64,000 bases of DNA from WHTK01 sp963711035. GTDB taxonomy: Bacteria > Chloroflexota > Dehalococcoidia > DSTF01 > WHTK01. The notes beneath the pieces were generated by a model. It had not been told where the DNA came from. It searched no databases and was given only the letters and a program-made list of their open reading frames with translations. Where the stretch lies: the NCBI GenBank assembly GCA_963711035.1, contig CAVQCN010000001.1, positions 186,001-250,000 of the forward strand, written 5' to 3'. A program made the translations under genes and the position numbers. This document shows positions 9,458 to 17,792 of the stretch, in pieces. The stretch's first letter is position 1. Each line of letters begins with the position of its first letter.

Positions 9458-10129
9458 TCAGCTCTGCGTTAGCTCGCGGGCGCGGGCGAATATCGCGTCG
9501 AACATCGGCTCCGTGAGGCGGCCGGTGAAGGTGTTTTGCTGGCTCGGGTGGTAGGAGCAGACGATCGTGCGGCCGTCCGGCAGCGCGATCTCGGCGCCGT
9601 GGCCGAAAGCTGGACGGGGCCGCAGGCGCAGCAGCCCGGCCAACGCCGCGTAGGCAAAGGAGCCGAGACAGACGAAGGCGCGCAGCTCCGTCAGCAGCTC
9701 GATCTCGCGCTGCAGGTACGGCAGGCAGTTGTCGCGCTCCTGCGGCGTCGGCTTGTTGTCCGGCGGAGCGCAGCGAACCGCCGCCGCCACATAGGCGCCG
9801 TACAGCTCCAGACCGTCATCGCGGCTTGCGCTGGTGGGTTGATTGGCGAATCCGGCCTTGTGCATAGCGCGAAACAGCCAATCGCCGGAGCGATCGCCGG
9901 TGAAGATGCGGCCGGTACGATTGCCACCGTGCGCGGCCGGCGCCAGCCCGACGACCAGCAGACGCGCTTGAGAATCGCCGTAGCCAGGAATCGGACGGCC
10001 CCAGTAGTCCCAATCGCGGAAGGAAGCGCGCTTCTCGGTCGCCATGCGCTCCCGCCACTCGACCAGGCGCGGACAGGCGCGGCAATCGACCACCTCGGCG
10101 GTGACGCGGGCCAGCGAATCGGAAGGCAC
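9458..10129 (-). CDS. Type-5 uracil-DNA glycosylase (UDGb)
   Basis: 223 residues, typical of family 5 uracil-DNA glycosylases, which remove uracil and some other deaminated bases to start base-excision repair. Motif 1 is GLAPAAHG (61-68), lacking the polar catalytic residue of family 1, as is normal in family 5; NRTGRIFTGDRSG follows. Motif 2 is HPSQQN (194-199). Cysteines 16, 19, 120 and 135 are placed to bind a [4Fe-4S] cluster. The start is GTG. The gene stands alone, back-to-back with the hydroxylase gene. Confidence 0.93.
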   Translation of the reverse strand: MPSDSLARVTAEVVDCRACPRLVEWRERMATEKRASFRDWDYWGRPIPGYGDSQARLLVVGLAPAAHGGNRTGRIFTGDRSGDWLFRAMHKAGFANQPTSASRDDGLELYGAYVAAAVRCAPPDNKPTPQERDNCLPYLQREIELLTELRAFVCLGSFAYAALAGLLRLRPRPAFGHGAEIALPDGRTIVCSYHPSQQNTFTGRLTEPMFDAIFARARELTQS

Positions 10130-10204
10130 CCGGTCAGCTTACAGGAGCCCGGTCACCCGGACACTGAAAAAGGGCCGATTGTCCCATAGCCGGGCGGCGG
10201 CATC

Positions 10205-10232
10205 TGCTATATGCTCCATAACAACTGTTATG
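10205..10232 (+). promoter_or_regulatory. Extended -10 and palindromic operator upstream of the hydroxylase gene
   Basis: TGCTATATG (10205-10213) resembles an extended -10 element. Immediately downstream is a perfect palindrome, CATAACA-AC-TGTTATG (10217-10232), which would cover the transcription start. This is the layout of a repressor operator, as with GntR- or MarR-type regulators of aromatic catabolism. No regulator gene is adjacent. Confidence 0.45.
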
Positions 10233-10299
10233 TACCTGAGCCTGACTGGACCCGGCAGCGGTCCCCTGGCCGGCAAAGAGACACGGGAGGATTTGTCCA

Positions 10300-11850
10300 A
10301 TGCGCACAGGAGCTGAGTATCGCGAGAGTCTGCGGGATGGCCGCAAAGTCTGGATCGCCGGCGAGGGCCGCATCGAAGACGTCACAACCCATCCCCTGAC
10401 CAAGGGCACGGTCGAGGAGTACGCGGCATGGTACGACCGCCACTTCGACCCGGAATGGCAGGACGTCCTGCTGGCGCCGCCAGACGATAAGGGCAACCGC
10501 ATGGCCTATCACTACATGCTGCCCATGAGCTCGAATGACCTGGTCAACATGGGCAAGGCGTTCGAGGCGGTCGAGTTCCTCTCCGCCGGCAACATCACCC
10601 ACGACGCCGCCTATGGGAACCTGATCAGCATGAGCATCGTCGACGCGACGCAGCGCATGAAAGTCTCCCAGAAGCAGGTCGACGACATCTTTGCCTACCG
10701 CCGCCTGATCCAGGAGGAAGGCCGTTTCATGACCTACTCCGCCGGTGGCCCGACCATCGGTACCCGCATGGATCCGGATCCGGAGAAGCGCCACGCTCTG
10801 CGCATCGTGAAGGAGCGCGACGACGGGCTCGTCGTCTCGGGCAAGGTCGGCATGCATACCAGCCCGCCCTTCGCCGACGACATCTACATCGGCGGCCTCT
10901 CGGACCTCATGGTCAACGGCTACAATGCGGGCCTGATCATCCCGGCCAACGCGCCCGGAACGACAATCTTCTGTCGCAAGATAGCGGCACGGCACTCCAA
11001 CCCCTTCGTCGCGCCCCACAGCCACCGTTTCGACGAGCTGGACGGCCAGCTCTGGCTGGACGAGGTCTTCGTCCCCTGGGAGCGGATCTTCCTTATCGAA
11101 CAGAAGAAGGAGGAGGGCACGGCGCCTGACTTCTTGCAGCCTGACGCTACCACCTGGCTGCTCTGGCACCAGCTCTACTGCTGGTACACGAAGGGTGAAT
11201 ACACGCTCGGCGTCGCCCTCGCCTGCGCCGACGCCATGGGCCTGAAGCAGCACGCCGCCACCCTCGAATACATCAATGACATGGTGGTCGACCTGCAGAC
11301 CGTTCGCAGCTGCCTGACGGCGGCTGAGCGCGACCCGGTCACGTCCGTCGCCGGCTACACCGCCCCCAATTACCAGCACGTCGCCGCGGGCAGCATCAAG
11401 ATGCTGCAGTGCCGTCAGCGTCTGACCGAGATCATGCGCATCCTGCCCGGCTCTTCCCTGGTGGTCGCCCCAACCGACACCGACCTGGCAGCGCCGGAGA
11501 TGCGGGACGGCCTTGAGGAATCATTCGGCGGCGGTGGTTACACGGCTCTGCAGCGTTCCGCCCTGCTCAACCTGGCCTGGGACCACATCGCTTCTGGCCT
11601 GGACGGTCGCGAATCGGCCTTCGAACTCCACTGCAACGGCGGCATACCCGCCTGGCGCATGCAGGCTCGTGCCCGCTTCAAGGACTACAACCGCCTCGCC
11701 AACGGTGTGCTCAAGGACATCAGCATCGACATGCCGGAGATCGACGTTTCAGGCGTCGCGGTGTTCTCGCGAACCCGCCGGCGTGAGCCGGTCGTCACCG
11801 CGCAGGAGACGCAAAAGACCGAGTTCGCATCGCGGTTCGGAGGCGCCTAG
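10300..11850 (+). CDS. 4-hydroxyphenylacetate 3-hydroxylase family, oxygenase component
   Basis: 516 residues, the usual length of HpaB/PvcC-type FADH2-dependent monooxygenases, which ortho-hydroxylate phenols using reduced flavin from a partner reductase. Family features include the N-terminal MRTGAEYRESLRDGRKVWI, a helical substrate domain, EVFVPWERIFL in the middle beta domain, and a C-terminal four-helix bundle of the acyl-CoA-dehydrogenase fold. GGGAGGA lies 8 bases before the ATG. No HpaC-type reductase gene is nearby, so the reductase must be elsewhere or shared. The exact substrate cannot be told; 4-hydroxyphenylacetate is only the family name. Confidence 0.9.
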   Translation: MRTGAEYRESLRDGRKVWIAGEGRIEDVTTHPLTKGTVEEYAAWYDRHFDPEWQDVLLAPPDDKGNRMAYHYMLPMSSNDLVNMGKAFEAVEFLSAGNITHDAAYGNLISMSIVDATQRMKVSQKQVDDIFAYRRLIQEEGRFMTYSAGGPTIGTRMDPDPEKRHALRIVKERDDGLVVSGKVGMHTSPPFADDIYIGGLSDLMVNGYNAGLIIPANAPGTTIFCRKIAARHSNPFVAPHSHRFDELDGQLWLDEVFVPWERIFLIEQKKEEGTAPDFLQPDATTWLLWHQLYCWYTKGEYTLGVALACADAMGLKQHAATLEYINDMVVDLQTVRSCLTAAERDPVTSVAGYTAPNYQHVAAGSIKMLQCRQRLTEIMRILPGSSLVVAPTDTDLAAPEMRDGLEESFGGGGYTALQRSALLNLAWDHIASGLDGRESAFELHCNGGIPAWRMQARARFKDYNRLANGVLKDISIDMPEIDVSGVAVFSRTRRREPVVTAQETQKTEFASRFGGA

Positions 11851-11882
11851 GTCCAGCTGAACACGAGCACCTTCTCACGCGA

Positions 11883-11941
11883 GCGAACCATCGAGGAGGA
11901 GTTAGTAGCCGAAGACGGCCAACTTCTCCTCGATGGTTCGC
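11883..11941. terminator. 16-bp perfect stem between convergent genes
   Basis: GCGAACCATCGAGGAG (11883-11898) is exactly complementary to 11926-11941, with a 27-base loop. The right arm lies in the last codons of the aldolase gene, and the left arm follows the hydroxylase stop. The position suits a shared transcription end for the two convergent genes, but the loop is long and no T-run follows, so it is not a textbook terminator. Confidence 0.4.
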
Positions 11942-12735
11942 TGCATTGCCTCGACCGCCGCGTCGAAAAGGCGCGTCACGTCGTAGCCGTCGACACCGCG
12001 CTGAAGCGACTCGCTCAGCGAACCGAACAGCGCGATGCGGATCTCCGTGTTGACGTTGATCTTGCGCACGCCGAACTCGATGCAGCGTCGCAGGTCGTCG
12101 TCGCTGATACCGGAAGCACCGTGCAGCACCAGCGGCACCGGCACGCGCTGCGCCAGCGCCGCCAGCCGGTCGAAGTCGAGGCGCGGCTCGCCGCTGTACA
12201 CGCCATGCGCGTTGCCGATCGCGATCGCCAGGCTGTCCACGCCCGTCTCGGCGACGAAGCGCTCGGCTTCGTCCGGGTCGGTCATGGGGATGTCGCCGTG
12301 CTGGTCGCCACTGCGGTCCTCGTTGCCGAAGACGCCGCCCAGCTCCGCCTCCATCGTCACGCCCTGCGCCGCCTCGACCGCCGAGCGCGTCAACGCCACG
12401 TTTTCGGCGAAGGGCAGGCGCGAGCCGTCGACCATGATCGAAGTGAAGCCGGCGTCGATACAGCGGCTGATCGTGGCGACGTCCGGGCTGTGGTCGAGGT
12501 GCACCGCGACGGGCACGCGGGCCGCTTGCGCCGCCGCGAGCATGGCGCTCATCAAGGGCGCGAAGCCAGCGCGGTCGAGAGGCTGACGGCCGGCCGCCAG
12601 GAAGACCGGCGCCCGTCGCGCTTCGGCGGCGCGCAGAATGGCGCGCGTGATCTCGAGGTTGTAGGTGTTGAAAGAGCCTACGGCGCGCCGGCCGGCGACC
12701 GCGTCCTGCAACAGCTCCCGACCGGCGACCAGCAT
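11902..12735 (-). CDS. Class II fructose-bisphosphate/tagatose aldolase family protein
   Basis: 277 residues. A zinc-dependent class II aldolase of the FbaA/GatY/KbaY family, which cleaves or forms ketose 1,6-bisphosphates. VAVHLDHS gives the catalytic Asp (D81) and a zinc His (H82); GNAHGVY (H177) and LVLHGASGI (H205) give the other zinc ligands; VNTEIRIAL is the phosphate-binding loop. The reading frame extends further upstream, but the ATG at 12735 with GGAAGGG before it gives the standard N-terminus (MLVAGRELLQDA). Whether the substrate is fructose- or tagatose-bisphosphate cannot be decided. It is divergent from the next gene. Confidence 0.9.
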   Translation of the reverse strand: MLVAGRELLQDAVAGRRAVGSFNTYNLEITRAILRAAEARRAPVFLAAGRQPLDRAGFAPLMSAMLAAAQAARVPVAVHLDHSPDVATISRCIDAGFTSIMVDGSRLPFAENVALTRSAVEAAQGVTMEAELGGVFGNEDRSGDQHGDIPMTDPDEAERFVAETGVDSLAIAIGNAHGVYSGEPRLDFDRLAALAQRVPVPLVLHGASGISDDDLRRCIEFGVRKINVNTEIRIALFGSLSESLQRGVDGYDVTRLFDAAVEAMQRTIEEKLAVFGY

Positions 12736-12892
12736 CGAAACGCCCTTCCAGCCCCGTCCCAACGAGTCGGGGCGGATTTTACAGCTCCCTAACCATACCG
12801 CACGGCGGCAGACGTAGATTCTCGACAAGCGGCCGCGGGGCTTCGTAAAGGCCGACCCTGAAGAGTCATAATCGTTGGAGAAGGAGCCCGCC

Positions 12893-13708
12893 ATGCCATC
12901 GCAAGACCTTGAGCTGCAGCGACGCCGTTCGGTGGCCGAAGAGGCCGCCCTGGCTGCTGCCGCCGTGCACACGCGCTACCGCCCCACTGCCGTCGAATAC
13001 GAGACGAAGAACGGCAACCCGCGCGACCTCGTGAGCATCGTCGACACGGAGGCGCAGATCGCCGCCAAGTCCGTCATCGAGGCCGCGTTCCCCGGCGAGC
13101 CGATCATCGGCGAAGAGGACGGCACGACGCGCCAGCAGCAGGCCGAGGTGCTGGCCGATCACGGCTGGCTCATCGACCCGCTGGACGGCACCTTCAACTA
13201 CCTGCACGGCTTCCCCGACTTCAGCTCCACCATCGCGTTCGTCGAGGCGGGCCAGCCGATCGCCGCTGCCACCTACGCCCCGATCATCGGGGAGCTGTTC
13301 ACGGCGGCGCGCGGCCTCGGCGCCAGCCTCAACGGCGAGCCGATCAGTGTGTCTCCGCGACATGGCCTCGACAGGGCGCTGGTCAACATCTGGCTGGGCA
13401 ACCAGGACGACGAGGACGCCGCCGCTCGCACCCAGCGCGTGCGCCGCCACGCCTTCTCACAGCGCACCTTCGGCGGTACCGCCATCGTGCTGGCCTACGT
13501 CGCCTGCGGCCGCTTCGACGTCTTCTATCTGGCGGAGCATCCGCGGGTTGGTCCCTGGGACCTGGCGGCCGGCGCCCTGCTGGTGCAGGAAGCAGGCGGC
13601 ATCGTCGAACGAGCGGACGGCAGTCCCTTCGTCCTACCATCGAGCAACATGGCCGCGGCGGCCGACCCGGCAACGCTTGCCGAGCTGCGCGCCGTCCTCT
13701 CGGACTGA
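12893..13708 (+). CDS. Inositol monophosphatase family protein
   Basis: 271 residues. A lithium-sensitive-phosphatase-fold enzyme (IMPase/SuhB/CysQ superfamily) that hydrolyses small phosphate monoesters with Mg2+. The metal-binding residues are present: D51 (SIVDTEAQ), GEEDG (E74, E75), IDPLDGT (D95, D98) and GPWDLAAG (D223). The ATG at 12893 is chosen because GGAGAAGGAG lies just upstream; a TTG six codons earlier overlaps that site. The substrate could be inositol phosphate, histidinol phosphate, PAP or a sugar phosphate. Confidence 0.9.
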   Translation: MPSQDLELQRRRSVAEEAALAAAAVHTRYRPTAVEYETKNGNPRDLVSIVDTEAQIAAKSVIEAAFPGEPIIGEEDGTTRQQQAEVLADHGWLIDPLDGTFNYLHGFPDFSSTIAFVEAGQPIAAATYAPIIGELFTAARGLGASLNGEPISVSPRHGLDRALVNIWLGNQDDEDAAARTQRVRRHAFSQRTFGGTAIVLAYVACGRFDVFYLAEHPRVGPWDLAAGALLVQEAGGIVERADGSPFVLPSSNMAAAADPATLAELRAVLSD

Positions 13709-13794
13709 CCAATTGCCGATCGGCACTGGAGACGATACGGCTTCTGCATTAGTATTCGTGGCTAATAGGGAGATCAGAGCAGAGAGCACCCTAT

Positions 13795-13819
13795 GAACTC
13801 GTAGTGATACCACGAGTTC
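13795..13819. promoter_or_regulatory. 8-bp hairpin in the leader of the hydroxylase-like gene
   Basis: GAACTCGT (13795-13802) pairs with ACGAGTTC (13812-13819) around a 9-base loop, 28 bases before the GTG start at 13848. It could be an operator or an mRNA structure. There is no T-run, so it is unlikely to be a terminator of the upstream gene. Confidence 0.3.
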
Positions 13820-13847
13820 GAAGAGCTGGATTCAGGGAGGGAGCAAA

Positions 13848-14639
13848 GTGGCTGGTCAGGCAACCGACGAGCGGACTGACGCACCGAAGAAAGACACCCG
13901 CAGCCTCCGATTGAAGATCCGTGATTTCAGCATCGACACGGGCGCAGCGGCGATCCGGCGGCTGGAGAGCATCATCGCCCGGGGCTCCGTGGTCGGTGAC
14001 AAGCCGGTCTTTGCCAACGAGCAGTTCCCCTGGGCCAAAGACATCGAAGCCCACTGGCAGGACATCCGCGCCGAGCTCGATGCGGTCCTCGCGGACGTCG
14101 ATAAAGTGCCGCCCTTTCAGGAGCTATCGCGCGACCAGCGCCGCCTGACCGACGACGAAGGCTGGCGCACCTACTTCTTCTACGCGTTCGGCTTCGAGGC
14201 CGAGAACCACACGCAGCGTTGCCCGGAGACGAACCGCTGGCTGAAGACGATCCCCGGCATGACGACGGCGTTCTACTCGATCTTCGCGCCGGGCAAGCAC
14301 CTGCCGCGCCACCGCGGCACCTTCAAGGGTATCCTGCGCTACCACCTGGGCCTGCGCGTGCCGGAGCCGCGCGAGATGTGCGGCATCAAGGTTGACGCGG
14401 AGATCTGCCACTGGGACGAAGGCAAGAGCCTGATCTTCGACGACACCTTCTATCACGAGGCGTGGAACGACACGGACGAGACGCGCGTCGTCCTCTTCGT
14501 CGACTTCACGCGGCCGCTGCGCTTCCCGGCCAGCCTGCTGAACTGGCTGGTCCTGGGCGCGATCAAGCACTCGCCCTTCGTCAAAGACGCGGTTAGCAAC
14601 TACAAGGCCTGGGAAGAGAAGCTCGACCAGACCGCCTGA
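13848..14639 (+). CDS. Aspartyl/asparaginyl beta-hydroxylase family dioxygenase
   Basis: 263 residues. A 2-oxoglutarate/Fe(II) oxygenase of the Asp/Asn beta-hydroxylase family, which also contains the lipid A hydroxylase LpxO. The core is FYSIFAPGKHLPRHRGTFKG, with iron ligands H155 (RHRG) and H203 (DDTFYHEAWN), and R213 (TRVVLFVDF) to hold 2-oxoglutarate. The start is GTG with GGGAGGGAG upstream. Hydroxylation of a lipid, peptide or natural product is possible. No lipid A genes are nearby, so the LpxO role should not be assumed. Confidence 0.87.
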   Translation: MAGQATDERTDAPKKDTRSLRLKIRDFSIDTGAAAIRRLESIIARGSVVGDKPVFANEQFPWAKDIEAHWQDIRAELDAVLADVDKVPPFQELSRDQRRLTDDEGWRTYFFYAFGFEAENHTQRCPETNRWLKTIPGMTTAFYSIFAPGKHLPRHRGTFKGILRYHLGLRVPEPREMCGIKVDAEICHWDEGKSLIFDDTFYHEAWNDTDETRVVLFVDFTRPLRFPASLLNWLVLGAIKHSPFVKDAVSNYKAWEEKLDQTA

Positions 14640-14841
14640 CCTGCCTGCCGGCTCACCCCCGCAGCGAGAGTCTTGGGACGGACAAACACACGAAAGGCAG
14701 GGGCAGCTGGGGCGCAGCCCACGCGGGGGAGTCTGAGGGGAGATCCCTTGCGCTCCCTGTCAGCTTCTGTACCTCCCCGCAGGTGCGCTCGAAAGAACCC
14801 TTTGGAATGACCAAGACCAACGGGATTGGATGACCGGTTGT

Positions 14842-15474
14842 TTAGGCAGGCCCATGGTCGCCGGCCGCAAGCGACTCGGCGCGCTCCTTGATGCCGAGCA
14901 GCATCTTGCGCTCCATGATCAGCGAGCCCGGCTCCATGAAGGCGACCATGCCGAGCCAGGCCAGAGGCCCTTCGACCGAGATCCGGTTACGAGAGATGAG
15001 CCGCGTGCGGTTCTCGCCTTCCGGCTGCAGGACGAACGCCCAGCTGGAGCCGGCGGGTTCCCATTGCAGCACCAGGGCTTGCTCCGGCTCGACCTGCACG
15101 ACCGTCAGGCCGGTGCCCTTGTCGTCCAGCCGCAAGAATTCGCCGGCGCCGAGGTGCTGAAACTCCGGCAGAATGCGGTTCGAGTTCTCGATATCGATGC
15201 CGAGCAGGCGCTCGATCCAGTCGTAGGTGTAGGCGCCGGCGCGCGGACGCGGCCCCATCTGCAGCAGCCAGGGCCAGATCGCAGCTGGCGCCGTCTCGAT
15301 CGTGACTGCGCGCGTCGTCTGCAAACCGGCGTCGGGCACCAGCTCGTCGCCGGGCAGGGCGCCACCCACCTCGTCTTCGGTTGCCCCCCAGTTCTGAACG
15401 CACCGCCTGCCGAAACGGACGTAGGCAGCCGCCACCGCGACAACCAGCAGCGGTGCGAGCTTGCGAACTTTCAT
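14842..15474 (-). CDS. SRPBCC family lipid-binding-like protein
   Basis: 210 residues. A hydrophobic N-terminus (LAPLLVVAVAAAYVRFG) anchors or exports the protein. The rest has the START/Bet v1-like SRPBCC pattern: TTRAVTIETAPAAIWPWLLQ at the first strand and helix, YDWIERLLG, and a C-terminal helix. This fold binds hydrophobic ligands. No catalytic residues can be assigned. The ATG at 15474 is chosen because it precedes the hydrophobic segment, although the ribosome site is weak. The 200 bases between this gene and 14640 show no gene. Confidence 0.75.
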   Translation of the reverse strand: MKVRKLAPLLVVAVAAAYVRFGRRCVQNWGATEDEVGGALPGDELVPDAGLQTTRAVTIETAPAAIWPWLLQMGPRPRAGAYTYDWIERLLGIDIENSNRILPEFQHLGAGEFLRLDDKGTGLTVVQVEPEQALVLQWEPAGSSWAFVLQPEGENRTRLISRNRISVEGPLAWLGMVAFMEPGSLIMERKMLLGIKERAESLAAGDHGPA

Positions 15475-15550
15475 GGCTCGAGTATGCGTGCCCGCCAATA
15501 CGTGAGTCAGGGGCCGAGCGTCCGTCCCGCGGTGGACAAACGGCCCGTCA

Positions 15551-16408
15551 TTACGGGTGAACCTCGACACGGGTGCCTGGCTCGGCGAAGAGCCAGAAGT
15601 ACTGCGCTGCGTGCAGTTCCATGCCAACGCAGCCGTGGCTGGTGGCCTGGTGGCCGAAGACGGACGAAGGGCGCCAGTAGTTGACGTGCAGCGCGTCGCC
15701 CTTCTGGTCGAAGTACTGCGTGAACAGCACGCGCTCGACGTCGTACTGCGCCTGGTTCGGGTCGTAGCCCGCCTGCGACGCCGTCATGCGCTCGACCGCA
15801 ATGCGGCCATCCGGCTCGACGGCGAAGGAACCCTGCGGCGTCTCGAAGGGCGGCGCGCCGCTGCTGATGGGCGCCGTGAACACGGCCTGGTCGCCTTCCA
15901 TCGCCCGCGCCGTTTGCGTCGTCAGGTTCACGTCGATCCACTTCTCCTCGCCATTGGGCGACGGCGCCAGGGGTGAAGTTTCGCCCTCCGGCAGGATGAA
16001 GACGAAAGCACCGTACACGTAGCTGCCATCCGTGAGCTGGTACCACTGCGTGGCCCAGTCGGGCGGCGCGGAGCTGAGCCAGGTCTGGCTGCCAACCACC
16101 CAGTCCTCGCCCTGCACCGTCGCGGCGATTTCGAGAGGCTGCAGGTCGCCCCGGACGCCGGCCTGGTCGGCCTGCGAGCTCGGCTGCGTGCGGGTGCGCA
16201 CGACGCCGCCCACCACGATGGCCTGGCCCGGATTCACCTCCGGGATGGGCGTCGGCGTAGGCGTCGGGGCCGGCGTTGCCGTCGGCTCGGGGGTGGCCGT
16301 CGCGGTTGCCGTGGGCGTGATGGTCGGCGTCGATTCGGGCGAGGAAACGACACCACATGCCAGGGAAAGGAGCCCAACTACGGCGGAGATGAGTAGCGTC
16401 GCTCGCAT
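15551..16408 (-). CDS. Lipoprotein L,D-transpeptidase (YkuD domain)
   Basis: 285 residues. A lipoprotein signal (LLISAVVGLLSLAC) is followed by a Thr/Pro-rich linker, an SH3-like segment (RTRTQPSSQADQAGVRGD) and a YkuD catalytic domain. The active-site motif is SHGCVGM with Cys about residue 260; FGHQATSHGC supplies the catalytic His. It makes 3-3 peptidoglycan cross-links or attaches proteins to the wall. It would act on the outer face of the membrane. A second, shorter enzyme of this class lies at 46861-47496. Confidence 0.92.
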   Translation of the reverse strand: MRATLLISAVVGLLSLACGVVSSPESTPTITPTATATATPEPTATPAPTPTPTPIPEVNPGQAIVVGGVVRTRTQPSSQADQAGVRGDLQPLEIAATVQGEDWVVGSQTWLSSAPPDWATQWYQLTDGSYVYGAFVFILPEGETSPLAPSPNGEEKWIDVNLTTQTARAMEGDQAVFTAPISSGAPPFETPQGSFAVEPDGRIAVERMTASQAGYDPNQAQYDVERVLFTQYFDQKGDALHVNYWRPSSVFGHQATSHGCVGMELHAAQYFWLFAEPGTRVEVHP

Positions 16409-16498
16409 AGTGGTGTACCTGTTACGAGTCTATACGACCGGGAGGAGGCGCAGCGGCAGCGCGATGATTCTGCAACCGGACGAGCCGTAACGGCGAGA

Positions 16499-17686
16499 CT
16501 ACGAACCGAGCTCGGGGCTCGTCTCGATCGTCTGCGGTTCCACTCGCAGACGGTGCGCGATAACCACGTCCGTCGTCGAGTGCAGCAGGATCGAGAGGGC
16601 AACGACCAGGGCTGTCAGGTGAAAGAGCAGGTTGGCGTCGCGCGTGTTCTCGACGACCACCAGCAACCCGAACACCACCGAGGCAAACCCCTTCGGACCG
16701 AACCAGGCTGCTGCGGCCCACTCCTTGAGCGGCAGCCGGCCGCCGATCAGAGAGAGCCCTAGCGCCGCCGGGCGCACGAGTGCCAGCGTCAGAAAGGCGA
16801 ACAGGTAACCGGTCAGCGATATCTCGGCCAGGAAGTGGATCGAGATCAGGGCGCCGAACAGCAGGATGGCCGCCAGCTTCAACAGCTCAGTCACGGACTC
16901 GCCCAGCTCACGGAAGTGTTCGCTTACTCGCGGCCCCAGGTTGGCCAGCACCATGCCCGCCGTGAAGGCGCCCAGGAAGATGTTCGTGCCGGTTAGCGAC
17001 GTTATGGAAAGGACGAGCAGCCCAATCGACATCGCCAGCAGCGGTTCATAGAGCGGCGCAGACCCGAAGTAGCGCCTGCCTTCCAGCCGGACCGCCACGA
17101 TGGGCACGACGATGCCGATGACGATGCCGAACACGAGCTGCCCGGCGATATTGAAGCCGTGTAGCGGCTTGTCGCCGACAACCGTGAGCAACACGAGCAC
17201 GAACGGCAGCGCGAGCCCGTCGTTGAGGCCGCTTTCGATATTGAGCAGGCGTCGCAGCCTGAAAGGAACGTCGACGCGGCCGATGATGGCAGCGGCCAAC
17301 ACCGGATCGGTGGGGCTGAGAATCGCCCCCAGGAGCAGCGCTTCGTCCCAGGGCAAGCCGACGACGAAATACGCCAGCGCGCCGGTGAAGAGCAGCGTCA
17401 GCGGCATGCCGAGCAGCAGGGCCCGGAAGGGCAACCGCCAGTTGCTTCGGACGTCGTCGAAGTCCACGCGCATGCCGTCCGTGAAGAGCACGCTGAACAG
17501 CGCCAACTCCGCCAGCAGCTTCACCTCGGGATCGCTGGGCTGCAGCTTCACGAAGTCGAAGACGCCGCCCACCACGAAGCCGGACAGCAGGAAGAGCACG
17601 GCCGTCGAGAGGATGCTGCGCCGCGCCACCTCGGAGAGCAGCACGGCTGCCAGCAGCGTCGCCGAATACAGCAGCAGAGTGTTCAT
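16499..17686 (-). CDS. Cation:proton antiporter (CPA family)
   Basis: 395 residues with about 12 membrane segments. The CPA/NhaP-type signatures are SPTDPVLA and the ion-binding ESGLNDGLALP; AWFGPKGFASVVFGLL is the conserved late-helix motif. It exchanges Na+ or K+ for H+ across the membrane. The ATG at 17686 has GAGAAGAG upstream. It lacks a large cytoplasmic regulatory tail and is monocistronic. Confidence 0.9.
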   Translation of the reverse strand: MNTLLLYSATLLAAVLLSEVARRSILSTAVLFLLSGFVVGGVFDFVKLQPSDPEVKLLAELALFSVLFTDGMRVDFDDVRSNWRLPFRALLLGMPLTLLFTGALAYFVVGLPWDEALLLGAILSPTDPVLAAAIIGRVDVPFRLRRLLNIESGLNDGLALPFVLVLLTVVGDKPLHGFNIAGQLVFGIVIGIVVPIVAVRLEGRRYFGSAPLYEPLLAMSIGLLVLSITSLTGTNIFLGAFTAGMVLANLGPRVSEHFRELGESVTELLKLAAILLFGALISIHFLAEISLTGYLFAFLTLALVRPAALGLSLIGGRLPLKEWAAAAWFGPKGFASVVFGLLVVVENTRDANLLFHLTALVVALSILLHSTTDVVIAHRLRVEPQTIETSPELGS

Positions 17687-17792
17687 GTGGACTCTTCTCT
17701 CGTCGTGTCAGAGCCGCTCTCATCGCACGCTACCACGGAAGCCGTTGGGCAGGATGGGGATGGTACGCTGAGGACACGTTTTCGGGAGGCTC

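Noticed and set aside
14640..14841. Possible small RNA or gene in the gap between convergent genes
   Set aside because: No hairpin followed by a T-run, no ribosome site with a plausible frame, and no promoter pair could be supported.
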